Source: an uncultured Oscillospiraceae bacterium
Lineage (GTDB): Bacteria; Bacillota; Clostridia; Oscillospirales; Acutalibacteraceae
NCBI GenBank assembly: GCA_900550315.1
Contig: URRK01000006.1
Span: 1 to 22,807, forward strand
Reading direction: 5' to 3'
DNA length: 22,807 nucleotides
This document shows, in pieces, positions 15,578 to 22,766 of this stretch. A program made the position numbers and the translations under genes. The notes under the pieces were generated by a model that was not told the DNA's origin, did no database searches, and was given only the letters and a program-made list of their open reading frames with translations. How positions within the stretch are numbered: position 1 is the first letter of the stretch; the number at the start of each line of letters is the position of its first letter.

Positions 15578-15687
15578 TTTGGCCGGTTTTTCAGCCCCTT
15601 ACCGCCCTTTACGGGTTCACCGTAAAGATGTACAAATATGTGCACGAATACGCCTTTGGCGAAAGCCCTTTGTTTAAAACCGAGGTC
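15578..15687 (+). pseudogene. Decayed fragment of a glycoside hydrolase gene
   Basis: The plus strand here encodes WPVFQPLTALYG, then MYKYVHEYAFGESP. This is clearly homologous to residues ~55-80 of the glycoside hydrolase at 4997-6919 (WPVFQPLTALYG, then VYEYAFGEDP). Over the first 39 bases the DNA matches the hydrolase gene at 37 positions. The fragment has a four-residue insertion that looks like a 12-base duplication. No catalytic part is present and flanking sequence shows no further similarity. It is a non-functional remnant of a paralogue or of a duplicated piece, directly next to the rpmE terminator. Confidence 0.85.
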
Positions 15688-15694
15688 AAGCGAC

Positions 15695-15741
15695 AAAAAA
15701 TAAAGGGGCTGCCGGCAAAACACCTTGCCGGCAGCCCCTTT
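15695..15741 (-). terminator. Terminator of rpmE
   Basis: A 14-bp stem (GGGGCTGCCGGCAA, 15705-15718, with 15725-15738), extended by three A/T pairs, has a 6-base loop. On the minus strand it is followed by TTTATTTTTTG. It lies just after the rpmE stop at 15752. Confidence 0.93.
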
Positions 15742-15751
15742 GGGTACTGCA

Positions 15752-15958
15752 TTATTTTTCTTCTAAATTGAAGCGCTTTTTGAAACGGTCTACACGGCCG
15801 CCGGTATCTACCAGCTTTTGCTTGCCGGTGAAGAACGGATGACATTTAGAGCAAATATCTACACGAATTTCTTTTTTGGTCGAGCGAGTTTCAAATTCAG
15901 CACCGCAAGCGCATTTTACGGTTGCAACATCGTATTGCGGATGAATTCCCTGTTTCAC
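15752..15958 (-). CDS. rpmE: 50S ribosomal protein L31, zinc-binding type
   Basis: A 68-residue L31 with the zinc ligands in CACG (Cys16, Cys18) and CSKC (Cys36, Cys39), followed by [24 protein letters not shown] as in all L31 proteins. The start is the GTG at 15958, with AAAGGGGTG 6 bases upstream. The longer in-frame extension to 16057 overlaps the promoter and is rejected. The four-cysteine form needs zinc; in some bacteria it is exchanged for a cysteine-free paralogue under zinc shortage, and none is seen here. It is transcribed from its own promoter. Confidence 0.96.
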   Translation of the reverse strand: MKQGIHPQYDVATVKCACGAEFETRSTKKEIRVDICSKCHPFFTGKQKLVDTGGRVDRFKKRFNLEEK

Positions 15959-16028
15959 ATCGGTCACCCCTTTCAAGATATAGAGTGAACTTAACCGGCC
16001 AAAGCCGGGAGCAGTCCTGTACCATGCT

Positions 16029-16057
16029 ATATTACCACACTTTAAGCCGAAATGCAA
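16029..16057 (-). promoter_or_regulatory. rpmE promoter
   Basis: On the minus strand TTGCAT (16057-16052), a 17-base spacer and TAATAT (16034-16029), with an extended -10 TG. The leader of about 65 bases holds a small CCGGC/GCCGG hairpin (15995-16008). The promoter starts about 35 bases past the stop of the upstream oxidoreductase gene, with no terminator between, so read-through into rpmE is possible. Confidence 0.75.
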
Positions 16058-16090
16058 GGGTAAATTTTAAAATAAGCAAATTTAACAATT

Positions 16091-18382
16091 TTATTTTTCA
16101 AAATCGGCCGCTTTGCTGTAAATTCGAACCTCAAAAAGCTTGGCGGTTTGGTGGTCGGCAGAATCCAACACTGTAATACGCACCGCTTTGGCGGTTTGCG
16201 GGGTAAAGCTTAGGCGCATTTGCCGCAAAAAGTTGTGCTGCACGGTGCCAACGGTTTGCCAGCCGTTGTTTGTAAGCAGCTCGGCCTGCAGCTTAGTGGC
16301 CGTTTTGCCAAAAAACGGCACTTCGTAATAAGAATAAAACGGGCGAAAAAGGTCGGTGTCGGTGGTAATTTGCAGCGCCCCTACCGTGGCCGGCTGCGGC
16401 AGCGTTAAGGTAATGCTTTGCGGCAGCCCGCAGCAGGCGTACCAGCCGTTAGAGGTTGTGGTAGTGTCGCGCAGCAAGCCGTTTATTAGGTTCTCCGGTT
16501 TAGGGGTAACGGTGTGCGTTTTTTCAAAGCAGCTTTCTAAAACCTCCTGCTCGGCTGTGGCCGTGGCGGTAACGGTGCAGCCGCGGGCAAGGTCTTGCTC
16601 GTCTTTATTTTTTAAGTCCGGTGCGGTTTGGTCATCTAACAAAAGCTGCTGCTGCAGCAGTTTTAGGTGCTGTTGCCCAAGCGTGCGCGGGGTGGCGCCG
16701 TACTTTTTGCAAAGGGCCGCCGCGGTGCCAACAACCTGCCCTAAGGTGGCAATGGTGCTTTCTACCCGGGTGGAACCCAAAGCGGCGTGTGAAACCGAGA
16801 TCCCGCGGGAGGCCACAAAAAGGTTTAAAATGTTTTTAGAATACAGACACCGATAAGGAATGGGGGTGGGCGGCACCCGTGTGTTGCTGAAAAACGGCCC
16901 CTCGCTGCCCGAAAAAATGCCTTTTACATGGTGCAGGTCTAAATTCCAGCCGCAGTAGGCAACCGTGTCGGCAAATTGGCGGTTGCAGTTAAAGTCGTTA
17001 TAGTTCATTAGGTAATCGCCAACAACACGGCGGTTTTCGCGCTTGGCGTTAAAAATAGAAAGCTTGGTAATGGCGTAATTGGTTGCTTTTTCTTTTAACG
17101 GGCTGGAATTTTTCAGCCAGTCAAAATACCCTAAGGTCAGGCAAAAAAGCTCGTCGCGCGTGTGCTCGGCGTCGTAAAGGTCATCAAAATCGTTGCGTTG
17201 CTCCAACCACCATTCCGAGCTGTGCAGCCGCTGGGCGTTGCGGCAAAGGGCTTCGCCCTCGGGCAGCTTGGTGGCAAAATCCGGCAGGGTAAAGGGGGCG
17301 GGGCGGCCGGTGTCCTCGGCGTAAAAGCCGGTAAAGGCAAGGGTGTTTTGCTTGGCGCGCCCGCGTAAACAACCGCTCATGGTCATTAGGTCGCCGCTTT
17401 CGGGGGCAACGCTTTCGTTTAATTCGTGCCGCCCCTCGCGCCCAAGGTGGTACAGCGCGCCGGCGTAGTAGGCCAGCCAGCAGTCGCCGGTGCAATCGGC
17501 AAACAGGGGGGCTGTAAAGCGGCTTTTTTGCAGGGTAAGCGTATTGGTACATTCAATTTCGGTAATGCGGCTGCTCTCGGTTTTAGCCCCCGTGCAAAGG
17601 GTGTTGGTAAACAGGGTCAGGTTTGGCTCCGCTGCCACTAATTTTTCCATGGCTCCCTGCCAGGTAAGCCCAAACCGGTTGCGTACACATTTAATTTCGT
17701 TGGCAATGCCGGTTTCCTGCGCGCCCTCGTTCGGGCCGCCGGCGCCGTCTAACCCAACAGTGCCCTCGTCCGAGGCGTTACCGCCTACAACGGGCCGGTC
17801 TTGAATTAAGGCAACCTTTAACCCCTTTCGGGCGGCCGCAATTGCCGCCGGTACGCCGCCCGGGCCCCCGCCAACAACAATAAAATCAAAGTTTCCGCCG
17901 TTTTGTATTTGCTGCGAAAGGCCTTTTATTTCGGCCCGCTGCCGCAAAAAGCGCTCCGGCTCCCCGGCCGGAAAAAAGTCCATGTTGTTGGTAACAATAA
18001 CCGCCGCTGTGCGGGAAAGCCAGCCGGTTAAATCCTTTAAAGCAAGGGTGTGGGTGCCGGCGGGCAAATAAAGATCGCCGGCAATGTCCCAGTACCAGCT
18101 GTATTGCGGGCGGGCGCCGCAAACGGCCGGCAGCGGGCTGCCGTTTATCAGCAAATTAAATTTTCCCGGCGAAAAGGCCGGTTTCCAGTTCTTGGTTCGC
18201 ACAAAAAAGCGGTAGGTGCCCGGCTCGGTTAAAGTAAACTTGGCTACGGCGTTTTCGGCCGGCTCGCCCGGGCGGTTGCAGGCAATTAGGTAGGGTAGGG
18301 CGGTTTCCCGCACAAATTGGGTGTCTAACTGCCAGCCGCCGCGGCTTTTAAAATCGGCGGCGTCGATCCATTTGGTTAACAT
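16091..18382 (-). CDS. FAD-dependent oxidoreductase with flanking sugar-binding-like domains
   Basis: A 763-residue protein in three parts. Residues ~1-140 form a beta-sandwich resembling carbohydrate-binding modules (FTLTEPGTYRFFVRTKNW, then DLYLPAGTHTLALKD). Residues ~160-600 are a FAD-dependent oxidoreductase of the FAD_oxidored type: FDFIVVGGGPGGVPAAIAAA (dinucleotide motif GGGPGG at 171-176), VVGGNASDEGTVGLDGAGG, FADCTGDCWLAYYAGA, and the C-terminal FVASRGISVSHAALGSTRV. Residues ~625-755 resemble an F5/8 type C discoidin fold (VGALQITTDTDL..., ending in VRITVLDSADHQTAKLFEVRIY). There is no signal peptide, so it is probably cytosolic. Relatives occur in glycan-degradation loci; substrate and reaction are unknown. 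The ATG has GGGGGAG 7 bases upstream. It is divergent from a PocR/AraC regulator. Confidence 0.85.
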   Translation of the reverse strand: MLTKWIDAADFKSRGGWQLDTQFVRETALPYLIACNRPGEPAENAVAKFTLTEPGTYRFFVRTKNWKPAFSPGKFNLLINGSPLPAVCGARPQYSWYWDIAGDLYLPAGTHTLALKDLTGWLSRTAAVIVTNNMDFFPAGEPERFLRQRAEIKGLSQQIQNGGNFDFIVVGGGPGGVPAAIAAARKGLKVALIQDRPVVGGNASDEGTVGLDGAGGPNEGAQETGIANEIKCVRNRFGLTWQGAMEKLVAAEPNLTLFTNTLCTGAKTESSRITEIECTNTLTLQKSRFTAPLFADCTGDCWLAYYAGALYHLGREGRHELNESVAPESGDLMTMSGCLRGRAKQNTLAFTGFYAEDTGRPAPFTLPDFATKLPEGEALCRNAQRLHSSEWWLEQRNDFDDLYDAEHTRDELFCLTLGYFDWLKNSSPLKEKATNYAITKLSIFNAKRENRRVVGDYLMNYNDFNCNRQFADTVAYCGWNLDLHHVKGIFSGSEGPFFSNTRVPPTPIPYRCLYSKNILNLFVASRGISVSHAALGSTRVESTIATLGQVVGTAAALCKKYGATPRTLGQQHLKLLQQQLLLDDQTAPDLKNKDEQDLARGCTVTATATAEQEVLESCFEKTHTVTPKPENLINGLLRDTTTTSNGWYACCGLPQSITLTLPQPATVGALQITTDTDLFRPFYSYYEVPFFGKTATKLQAELLTNNGWQTVGTVQHNFLRQMRLSFTPQTAKAVRITVLDSADHQTAKLFEVRIYSKAADFEK

Positions 18383-18429
18383 AAATAAGCTCCCCCTTAA
18401 AGGTTTTAGGGCGGTTTTTGTTTTTGCCC

Positions 18430-18458
18430 TTGCATACTTTTATTATAGCTGATATAAT
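18430..18458 (+). promoter_or_regulatory. Promoter of the PocR/AraC regulator
   Basis: TTGCAT at 18430-18435, a 17-base spacer and TATAAT at 18453-18458 on the plus strand. The predicted leader to the GTG at 18501 is about 35 bases. Confidence 0.75.
18442..18447 (-). promoter_or_regulatory. -10 element for the FAD oxidoreductase
   Basis: A perfect TATAAT on the minus strand lies inside the spacer of the divergent regulator promoter. No good -35 is placed 16-18 bases upstream, which fits activation by the divergent AraC-type protein. Confidence 0.55.
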
Positions 18459-18500
18459 AAAACAAAACTTTTAAATTGTGCCTATTTTCTTTGAAAAGCG

Positions 18501-19406
18501 GTGATATTTATAAAAGAAATTGCCTTAAAACAAAAAGCGGGCGAAATTGCGGCCCTTACCCGGCAGCTGGAGCGGGACCTGAATTTAAAAATTATTATAA
18601 ACGACCGCTATTTAATTTTAAAAAATACCCCATTGGGCGAGCTTGAAAATGTAAACGCCTGGCACCTAAACCCCTACTGTTTAAAAATAAAATCTAATCG
18701 CCGGCTGCACGCGCGCTGCGTTTACTTAAAGCGGCGGTACGATGCCGGCAGCCCGCCGGCTGCCCCCACCGAGGTTTGCTGCTATTGCGGCGTAAAGGAG
18801 CTGGCCGAGCCGGTAACCTTAGGGGGCGTTTGGTTTTTAACGGTTTTTATAACCGGCTTGCAGGGTCCGCTTGGCCCAAGCCTTGCCAAAATTTTAGCCG
18901 GGCGCACCGGCACGGCTTTGGCAGATTTTTTAAAGCTGCACCAAACTGCCCTAAAGGGGGCAACGCCCGCGCAGCTGCAGGGCTTTAAGGTTTACCTGCA
19001 CACGCTGGCGGTTTTGCTGCGGCAGTATTTACAGCTGCTGCCCGCGGCGGAAAACTGGGTAAATCGGTTTGAAAACGGGGGGACCGATTACATTCGCAAA
19101 GCCTTAGATTACATTACCGCCAACGCCGCTAAGGGAATTTCTACCGCCGAGGTTGCCGCGCACTGCCACCTAAGCCAAAGCTACCTGCAGCATTTGTTTG
19201 TAAAGCAGCGCGGCCACGGCGTTGGGCTGGAAATTCGGCGCGCCAAGCTGACCCCGGCAGCCGAGCTGCTTTGTACCACCAACCGCTCGGTAAGGGAAAT
19301 TGCGTTGACCTGCGGCTACCGTAACAGCGATTATTTTTCTACCGCCTTTCGGGCCGGGTTTGGGCAAACACCGCTGCAATATCGCCGTTGCCACCGGCGG
19401 CGCTAA
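18501..19406 (+). CDS. AraC regulator with PocR-like sensor domain
   Basis: A 301-residue transcription factor. Residues ~15-180 look like a PocR ligand-binding domain: DLNLKIIINDRY, NPYCLKIKSNRRLHARCVYLKRR, then EVCCYCGVKELAEPVTLGGVWFLTVFITG, with Cys60, 73, 93, 94 and 96 in the usual conserved pattern. Residues ~195-297 are the AraC DNA-binding domain with two helix-turn-helices (STAEVAAHCHLSQSYLQHLFVKQRG and VREIALTCGYRNSDYFSTAFRAGFGQTPLQYRR). PocR-type domains sense small organic ligands. The protein probably controls the divergent oxidoreductase, and the ligand is likely tied to its substrate. The GTG start at 18501 has only a weak upstream purine run, so the start is less certain than the gene. 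Confidence 0.88.
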   Translation: MIFIKEIALKQKAGEIAALTRQLERDLNLKIIINDRYLILKNTPLGELENVNAWHLNPYCLKIKSNRRLHARCVYLKRRYDAGSPPAAPTEVCCYCGVKELAEPVTLGGVWFLTVFITGLQGPLGPSLAKILAGRTGTALADFLKLHQTALKGATPAQLQGFKVYLHTLAVLLRQYLQLLPAAENWVNRFENGGTDYIRKALDYITANAAKGISTAEVAAHCHLSQSYLQHLFVKQRGHGVGLEIRRAKLTPAAELLCTTNRSVREIALTCGYRNSDYFSTAFRAGFGQTPLQYRRCHRRR

Positions 19407-19758
19407 CGGTAAAAGCAAGCCAAAAAAGCGTAAAGCCGGCGTTTTTCACTATATTAAGTATAAGTTACAAGTAAGCTATAAGCCAAAACAGCGGCCGCAA
19501 AACGGCGGCTATTTACTATTTATTACATTGTAATTAAAAAGAATAAACAATAAAAAGAATAAAAAGCAGCGTGTGGCAAACGCTGCTTTTTTAAATAACT
19601 TTAATATTGGTTTAAATTTTAGCGAACCGCAGTGCTGCGAAACCCGCCCGAAAAGGGCAGCATAACAGCTTTAGTAGCTTTTGGGCTTTGGCTTTGTACG
19701 GCGCCGACAGTTAGGTTCGTTGGCCGTTTTGTTGGCTTGTAGTTTTGTTGGTTGGCGG
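19407..19758. other. Convergent intergenic stretch
   Basis: Apart from the terminator at 19561-19591, nothing is supported. Small hairpins occur (CGCAG/CTGCG near 19628 and GCCC/GGGC near 19645). The long minus-strand open frame running through 19619-20248 is a shadow of the transporter gene. Confidence 0.5.
19561..19591. terminator. Bidirectional terminator
   Basis: A 12-bp stem AAAAAGCAGCGT / ACGCTGCTTTTT with a 7-base loop, flanked by T runs in both directions. It ends the rightward AraC gene and the leftward transporter gene. Confidence 0.9.
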
Positions 19759-20286
19759 CTATTTGGCCAGCGTTTTTTGTATAAGGCCTTTTACCCCGCA
19801 CCGAAAGCTTAGCAGCATACCGGCCGCGGCCCCAACCGCCGCCTGCAAAATTTGGTAGGGCAGCTTTAAAAGGGCGTATTCCGGCGTGCTGTAAATAAAG
19901 GCGCGGCCCAAGCTGTAGCCTACTACCATAATAACGGCGCCAACCGTTACGCCCAGCCCGGCCGCCAGCACCGGCCGCTTTTGCAAAACCCGGCGGGAAA
20001 ACAGTGAAATGACAACGGCCTGCAGCCCATGCGTTAGCAGCGAAACAAACATGGGCGCCGGGTAAAAGAACAGGTCGCCCAAAAAGGCCCCTACGCCCCC
20101 AACGGCAAAGGCGGCAAACGGATCCAGCACAATGGCGGCGGTGCAAATTACAACATCGTTTAAATACAGGTGCCCGCCCGGCACCGGCACCCCAAACGAG
20201 CTTAGCGCAACATTGAGCGCCATAAATAAGGCGGTGATGCACAGCCAAACGGTTGTTTTTTTAGCAGAAACATTTTTTTGAGGCAT
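19759..20286 (-). CDS. ECF transporter S component (vitamin-type)
   Basis: A 175-residue membrane protein with about five or six hydrophobic segments. Its sequence VPVPGGHLYLNDVVICTAAIVLDPFAAFAVGGVGAFLGDLFFYPAPMFVSLLTHGLQA is typical of the S components of energy-coupling factor transporters. These bind a vitamin or precursor and share the EcfT/EcfA energising module, encoded elsewhere. Specificity cannot be read directly; thiamine precursors, pantothenate, folate or pyridoxine are all possible. The divergent MocR-type regulator, a family that often senses pyridoxal phosphate, makes vitamin B6 worth testing. The ATG has AAGGGG 9 bases upstream. There is no room for a riboswitch, as the leader is only about 25-30 bases. 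Confidence 0.87.
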   Translation of the reverse strand: MPQKNVSAKKTTVWLCITALFMALNVALSSFGVPVPGGHLYLNDVVICTAAIVLDPFAAFAVGGVGAFLGDLFFYPAPMFVSLLTHGLQAVVISLFSRRVLQKRPVLAAGLGVTVGAVIMVVGYSLGRAFIYSTPEYALLKLPYQILQAAVGAAAGMLLSFRCGVKGLIQKTLAK

Positions 20287-20299
20287 TTTAAATTTCCCC

Positions 20300-20328
20300 T
20301 TGCAATTAGAATACCTTTATTATACAAT
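20300..20328 (+). promoter_or_regulatory. mocR promoter, overlapping the divergent transporter -10
   Basis: On the plus strand TTGCAA (20300-20305), a 17-base spacer and TACAAT (20323-20328). On the minus strand a perfect TATAAT at 20324-20319 serves the transporter gene and shares two bases with the plus-strand -10; its -35 is poor. Confidence 0.6.
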
Positions 20329-20377
20329 AATTTTGGTAATATAAAATAATCAGAAACGGAGAAAATTATAATACCAG

Positions 20378-21508
20378 ATGAAATACTGCATACAAAAAAA
20401 CAACCGCCCGTTTTACCTGCAGCTTTACCGGCAGGTGCGGGACGATATTATTAACGGCCTGTACCCCTTTGGCGCAAAGCTGCCCTCTAAGCGGCTGCTT
20501 TCGGAGGAGCTGGGGCTTAGCGCCGTAACGGTTGAGCACGCCTACGCCCTGCTTTGCGAGGAGGGGTACGCCGCCGGGCGCGAGCGCAGCGGCTATTTTG
20601 TTGTTTTTAAAAGGCAGGACGGTTTTGCCGCCGCAAGCCCGCCAAAGCCGGGGTCAAAGGCTCAATTTCCCGCTAAAAACAGCGGCCTTGAGCCGAAAAC
20701 CCCAAAGCCGCCGGCACCAAATTACCCCGAATTTCCCCTTTCGGTTTTAAGCAAAACCATGCGCCGGGTGTTAACCGAGTACCATGGCGCTATTTTGCAA
20801 AAATCGCCCAATTCGGGCTGTTTAGAGCTGCAAATTGCTTTAAAAAACTACTTGGCGCGCAACCGCGGCATAACGGTTTTGCCGCAGCAAATTGTAATTG
20901 GTGCCGGGGCCGAGTATTTGTACGGCTTAATTTTGCAGCTGCTGGGCCAAAACCGGGTTTACGGGCTGGAATTTCCGGCTTATGAAAAAATAGAGCAAAT
21001 TTACACGGCGGCCGGCGTAACCTACGAGCGGCTGCCCCTGGGGCCGGACGGCATTCAAACCGCCGCCCTGGCCGCCACGGCCGCCACCGTTTTGCACACC
21101 ACGCCGTACCGCAGCTTTCCCAGCGGGGTAACGGCAACGGCCAGCAAGCGGCACGAATACATTCGCTGGGCGGGCAGCGGCGGCCGGTTTATTTTAGAGT
21201 CAGATTACGGCTCGGAATTTTCGGTTTTTGCTAAGCCGACCGAAACCTTATTTGCCCTTTCCGGCAAGGGGAATGTAATTTACTTAAATACCTTTTCTAA
21301 AACCATTTCCCCGGCTATGCGAATGAGCTACATGGTGCTGCCCCGGCAGCTGGTAAAGCCCTTTGAGCAAAAGCTGGGCTTTTACTCCTGCACGGTGCCA
21401 ACCTTTGAGCAGTTGGTTTTAACCGAGCTGCTGGAGAGCGGCAGCTTTGAGCGGCACATTAACCGTGTGCGCCGCGCCAAACGCAGCCGGCTGCAAAATT
21501 TGCCCTAA
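20378..21508 (+). CDS. MocR/GntR regulator with shortened aminotransferase domain
   Basis: A 376-residue MocR-type regulator. Residues 1-77 are a GntR winged helix (YLQLYRQVRDDIINGLYPFGAKLPSKRLLSEELGLSAVTVEHAY). A Pro-rich linker is followed by an aminotransferase-like domain. Its PLP-binding lysine is Lys308 in NTFSKTISPAMRMSYMVLP; TPYRSFPSG (242-250) and DYGSEF (276-281) are also present. MocR proteins use pyridoxal phosphate, alone or with an amino acid, as effector. The family is usually about 450-480 residues. This one ends shortly after the helix RHINRVRRAKRSRL and lacks about 80-90 C-terminal residues, with no continuation found in other frames. It may be inactive or altered. The ATG has only a distant GGAG (16 bases), suggesting weak translation. 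It probably controls the divergent transporter. Confidence 0.85.
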   Translation: MKYCIQKNNRPFYLQLYRQVRDDIINGLYPFGAKLPSKRLLSEELGLSAVTVEHAYALLCEEGYAAGRERSGYFVVFKRQDGFAAASPPKPGSKAQFPAKNSGLEPKTPKPPAPNYPEFPLSVLSKTMRRVLTEYHGAILQKSPNSGCLELQIALKNYLARNRGITVLPQQIVIGAGAEYLYGLILQLLGQNRVYGLEFPAYEKIEQIYTAAGVTYERLPLGPDGIQTAALAATAATVLHTTPYRSFPSGVTATASKRHEYIRWAGSGGRFILESDYGSEFSVFAKPTETLFALSGKGNVIYLNTFSKTISPAMRMSYMVLPRQLVKPFEQKLGFYSCTVPTFEQLVLTELLESGSFERHINRVRRAKRSRLQNLP

Positions 21509-21512
21509 ATAA

Positions 21513-21552
21513 CAAAACAAATTCCCCGCAGCTGGCTTTGGCGGCCGCGGGG
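21513..21552 (-). terminator. Hairpin between converging remnants
   Basis: CCCCGC (21524-21529) pairs with GCGGGG (21547-21552), with a further 4-bp inner stem. On the minus strand it is followed by AATTTGTTTTGTTATTT, giving a plausible leftward terminator for the former response-regulator transcript. Confidence 0.5.
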
Positions 21553-21582
21553 GCTGTTTGGCGTTTGTTGGGGGCTTTGCCG

Positions 21583-21765
21583 TTACTTTAGCACTGTGCC
21601 TTCGCTTAGCCGCACGCTTTGCCCCGTGGTGGCGCAGCTTAGCAAAAAGGTGCCGGAGTCCAGCGTAATGTCGGCAAACCGCAATCGGCCGTCCGGCGCG
21701 TTCAGGCTGCGGCGGCACAGCGTCTGCGCCATGCGGGCCTCATCCTCTACCAATAAAAGCTTCAT
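21583..21765 (-). pseudogene. OmpR-type response regulator, internally deleted
   Basis: The 60-residue frame starts with the beginning of a receiver domain, MKLLLVEDEARMAQTL, then jumps directly to the start of an OmpR-type winged helix, LNAPDGRLRFADITLDSG followed by GQSVRLSEGT, and stops. About 100 residues, including the phosphorylated Asp, are missing between, and the DNA-binding helices are missing after. The start site is intact (GGGGTG 6 bases upstream of the ATG) and an extended -10 TGCTATAAT lies at 21825-21817 on the minus strand. This is a remnant of a two-component regulator; no kinase gene remains in the window. Confidence 0.85.
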
Positions 21766-21897
21766 ACCGTCACCCCAAACTGAATTTTGCAGCCCTTTTC
21801 GGGGCCATTAAAAACCATTATAGCATAAAAGCTTGAAGAAACATTGAAAATTTGTGTTTATTTTAAAAACAACCCCAAAACTATTTACATATTGTTC

Positions 21898-21926
21898 TTG
21901 CAAAGCGTGCAAAATAATGGTAAAAT
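21898..21926 (+). promoter_or_regulatory. Promoter of the DUF6106-like gene
   Basis: TTGCAA at 21898-21903, a 17-base spacer and TAAAAT at 21921-21926 with an extended -10 TG at 21918-21919. The start codon at 21957 follows after a short leader. Confidence 0.75.
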
Positions 21927-21956
21927 AATAGCAGTTTTAGTAAGCAGGTGAGCGGA

Positions 21957-22478
21957 ATGGATATTTTTTTTGAACAGCTGGTTAAAATTAAAAAAACGGC
22001 CGGCACGGTGGCACTGGCAATTGCCCTTTATTTGCTGGCCTTTTTGCTGGTGTTTTTTATGGTGCTGTTGGCGCTGAATAAACCGTTTTTTATGAGCTTT
22101 GTTATTTTGCTTTCGTTTTTTGTAATTTGGGGGCTGAGTAAGGCCGTAAAAATGCTGTGTGTAGAGTATGAATACATTATTACAAACGACGAGCTGGATA
22201 TTGACCGCATTATTGGCAAAGAAAAACGCCGCCGCTTAATTACCTTTAATTTGCGCCGGGTAGAGCAGGCCGGCGCTTACAATGCTGCCGCCGCGGCTCG
22301 CTTAAAAAACCAAAGCTTTGGCGAGCGGCACCTTTGCTGCAACCCTACCGACGAAAACCAGCTTTACTTTATTACCCGGCACGCCAAAAAAGGCGCGGTG
22401 CTGGTGGTTATTGCCCCGAACGAGCGCATGGCCGAAACCTTAGAGCGGGTGGTGCCAAAAACGGTAATTTACCGGTAA
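21957..22478 (+). CDS. DUF6106-like membrane protein
   Basis: A 173-residue protein starting MDIFFEQLVKIKK. It has two hydrophobic segments (about 15-40 and 46-63) and a cytoplasmic part. That part contains VEYEYIITNDELDIDRIIGKEKRRRLITFNLRRVE and ends with VLVVIAPNERMAETLERVVPKTVIYR. This matches my memory of the DUF6106 family in Clostridia, whose function is unknown; the C-terminal part resembles PH-like membrane-associated domains. The ATG at 21957 has AGGTG 6 bases upstream; an in-frame GTG at 21948 overlaps that site and is rejected. It is a single-gene unit with its own promoter and terminator. Confidence 0.72.
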   Translation: MDIFFEQLVKIKKTAGTVALAIALYLLAFLLVFFMVLLALNKPFFMSFVILLSFFVIWGLSKAVKMLCVEYEYIITNDELDIDRIIGKEKRRRLITFNLRRVEQAGAYNAAAAARLKNQSFGERHLCCNPTDENQLYFITRHAKKGAVLVVIAPNERMAETLERVVPKTVIYR

Positions 22479-22611
22479 GGCTTGCCCGGTTTAACCGTGG
22501 CGACGCAGCCAAGCACCCGTTTTAAAGAAAATTTAAGTGCAAGCGTTGTTAAAGCGAGCATTGTTAACCCCCGGCCGGCAAAACAAAAATTTTAGGTAAG
22601 CGTTCTATTTT

Positions 22612-22640
22612 AAAATCCCCGCTTTGGGGGTTTTATTTTT
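22612..22640 (+). terminator. Rho-independent terminator
   Basis: AAAATCCCC pairs with GGGGGTTTT around a GCTTT loop, followed by a run of T. It lies about 135 bases after the DUF6106-like gene. The stretch between them shows no gene. Confidence 0.88.
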
Positions 22641-22671
22641 TTAAAAGTTGCATATAATTTACATTTAGCAC

Positions 22672-22700
22672 TTGAATTGGGGGGCCTAAAATATTATAAT
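22672..22700 (+). promoter_or_regulatory. Promoter of the last, partial gene
   Basis: TTGAAT at 22672-22677, a 17-base spacer and TATAAT at 22695-22700. The leader to the GTG at 22767 is about 60 bases and includes a small CGCTATA/TATAAGCG inverted repeat. Confidence 0.7.
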
Positions 22701-22766
22701 ATATTCTGTACGCTATACGAATATAAGCGTTGGTATTTTTAAAAATAAAGGGAAGGGGCGCGCGGG

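Noticed and set aside
15538..15771. 77-residue plus-strand open frame as a gene
   Set aside because: Only its middle matches the hydrolase. The ends are unrelated, it runs through the rpmE terminator and overlaps rpmE; it is treated as a remnant.
19619..20248. 209-residue minus-strand open frame
   Set aside because: It is an out-of-frame shadow of the ECF S component, whose sequence is diagnostic, and is rich in Arg/Gly/Cys as shadows in this genome are.
20287..20330. Thiamine or other riboswitch before the ECF S component
   Set aside because: The leader is only about 25-30 bases, too short for any known vitamin riboswitch.
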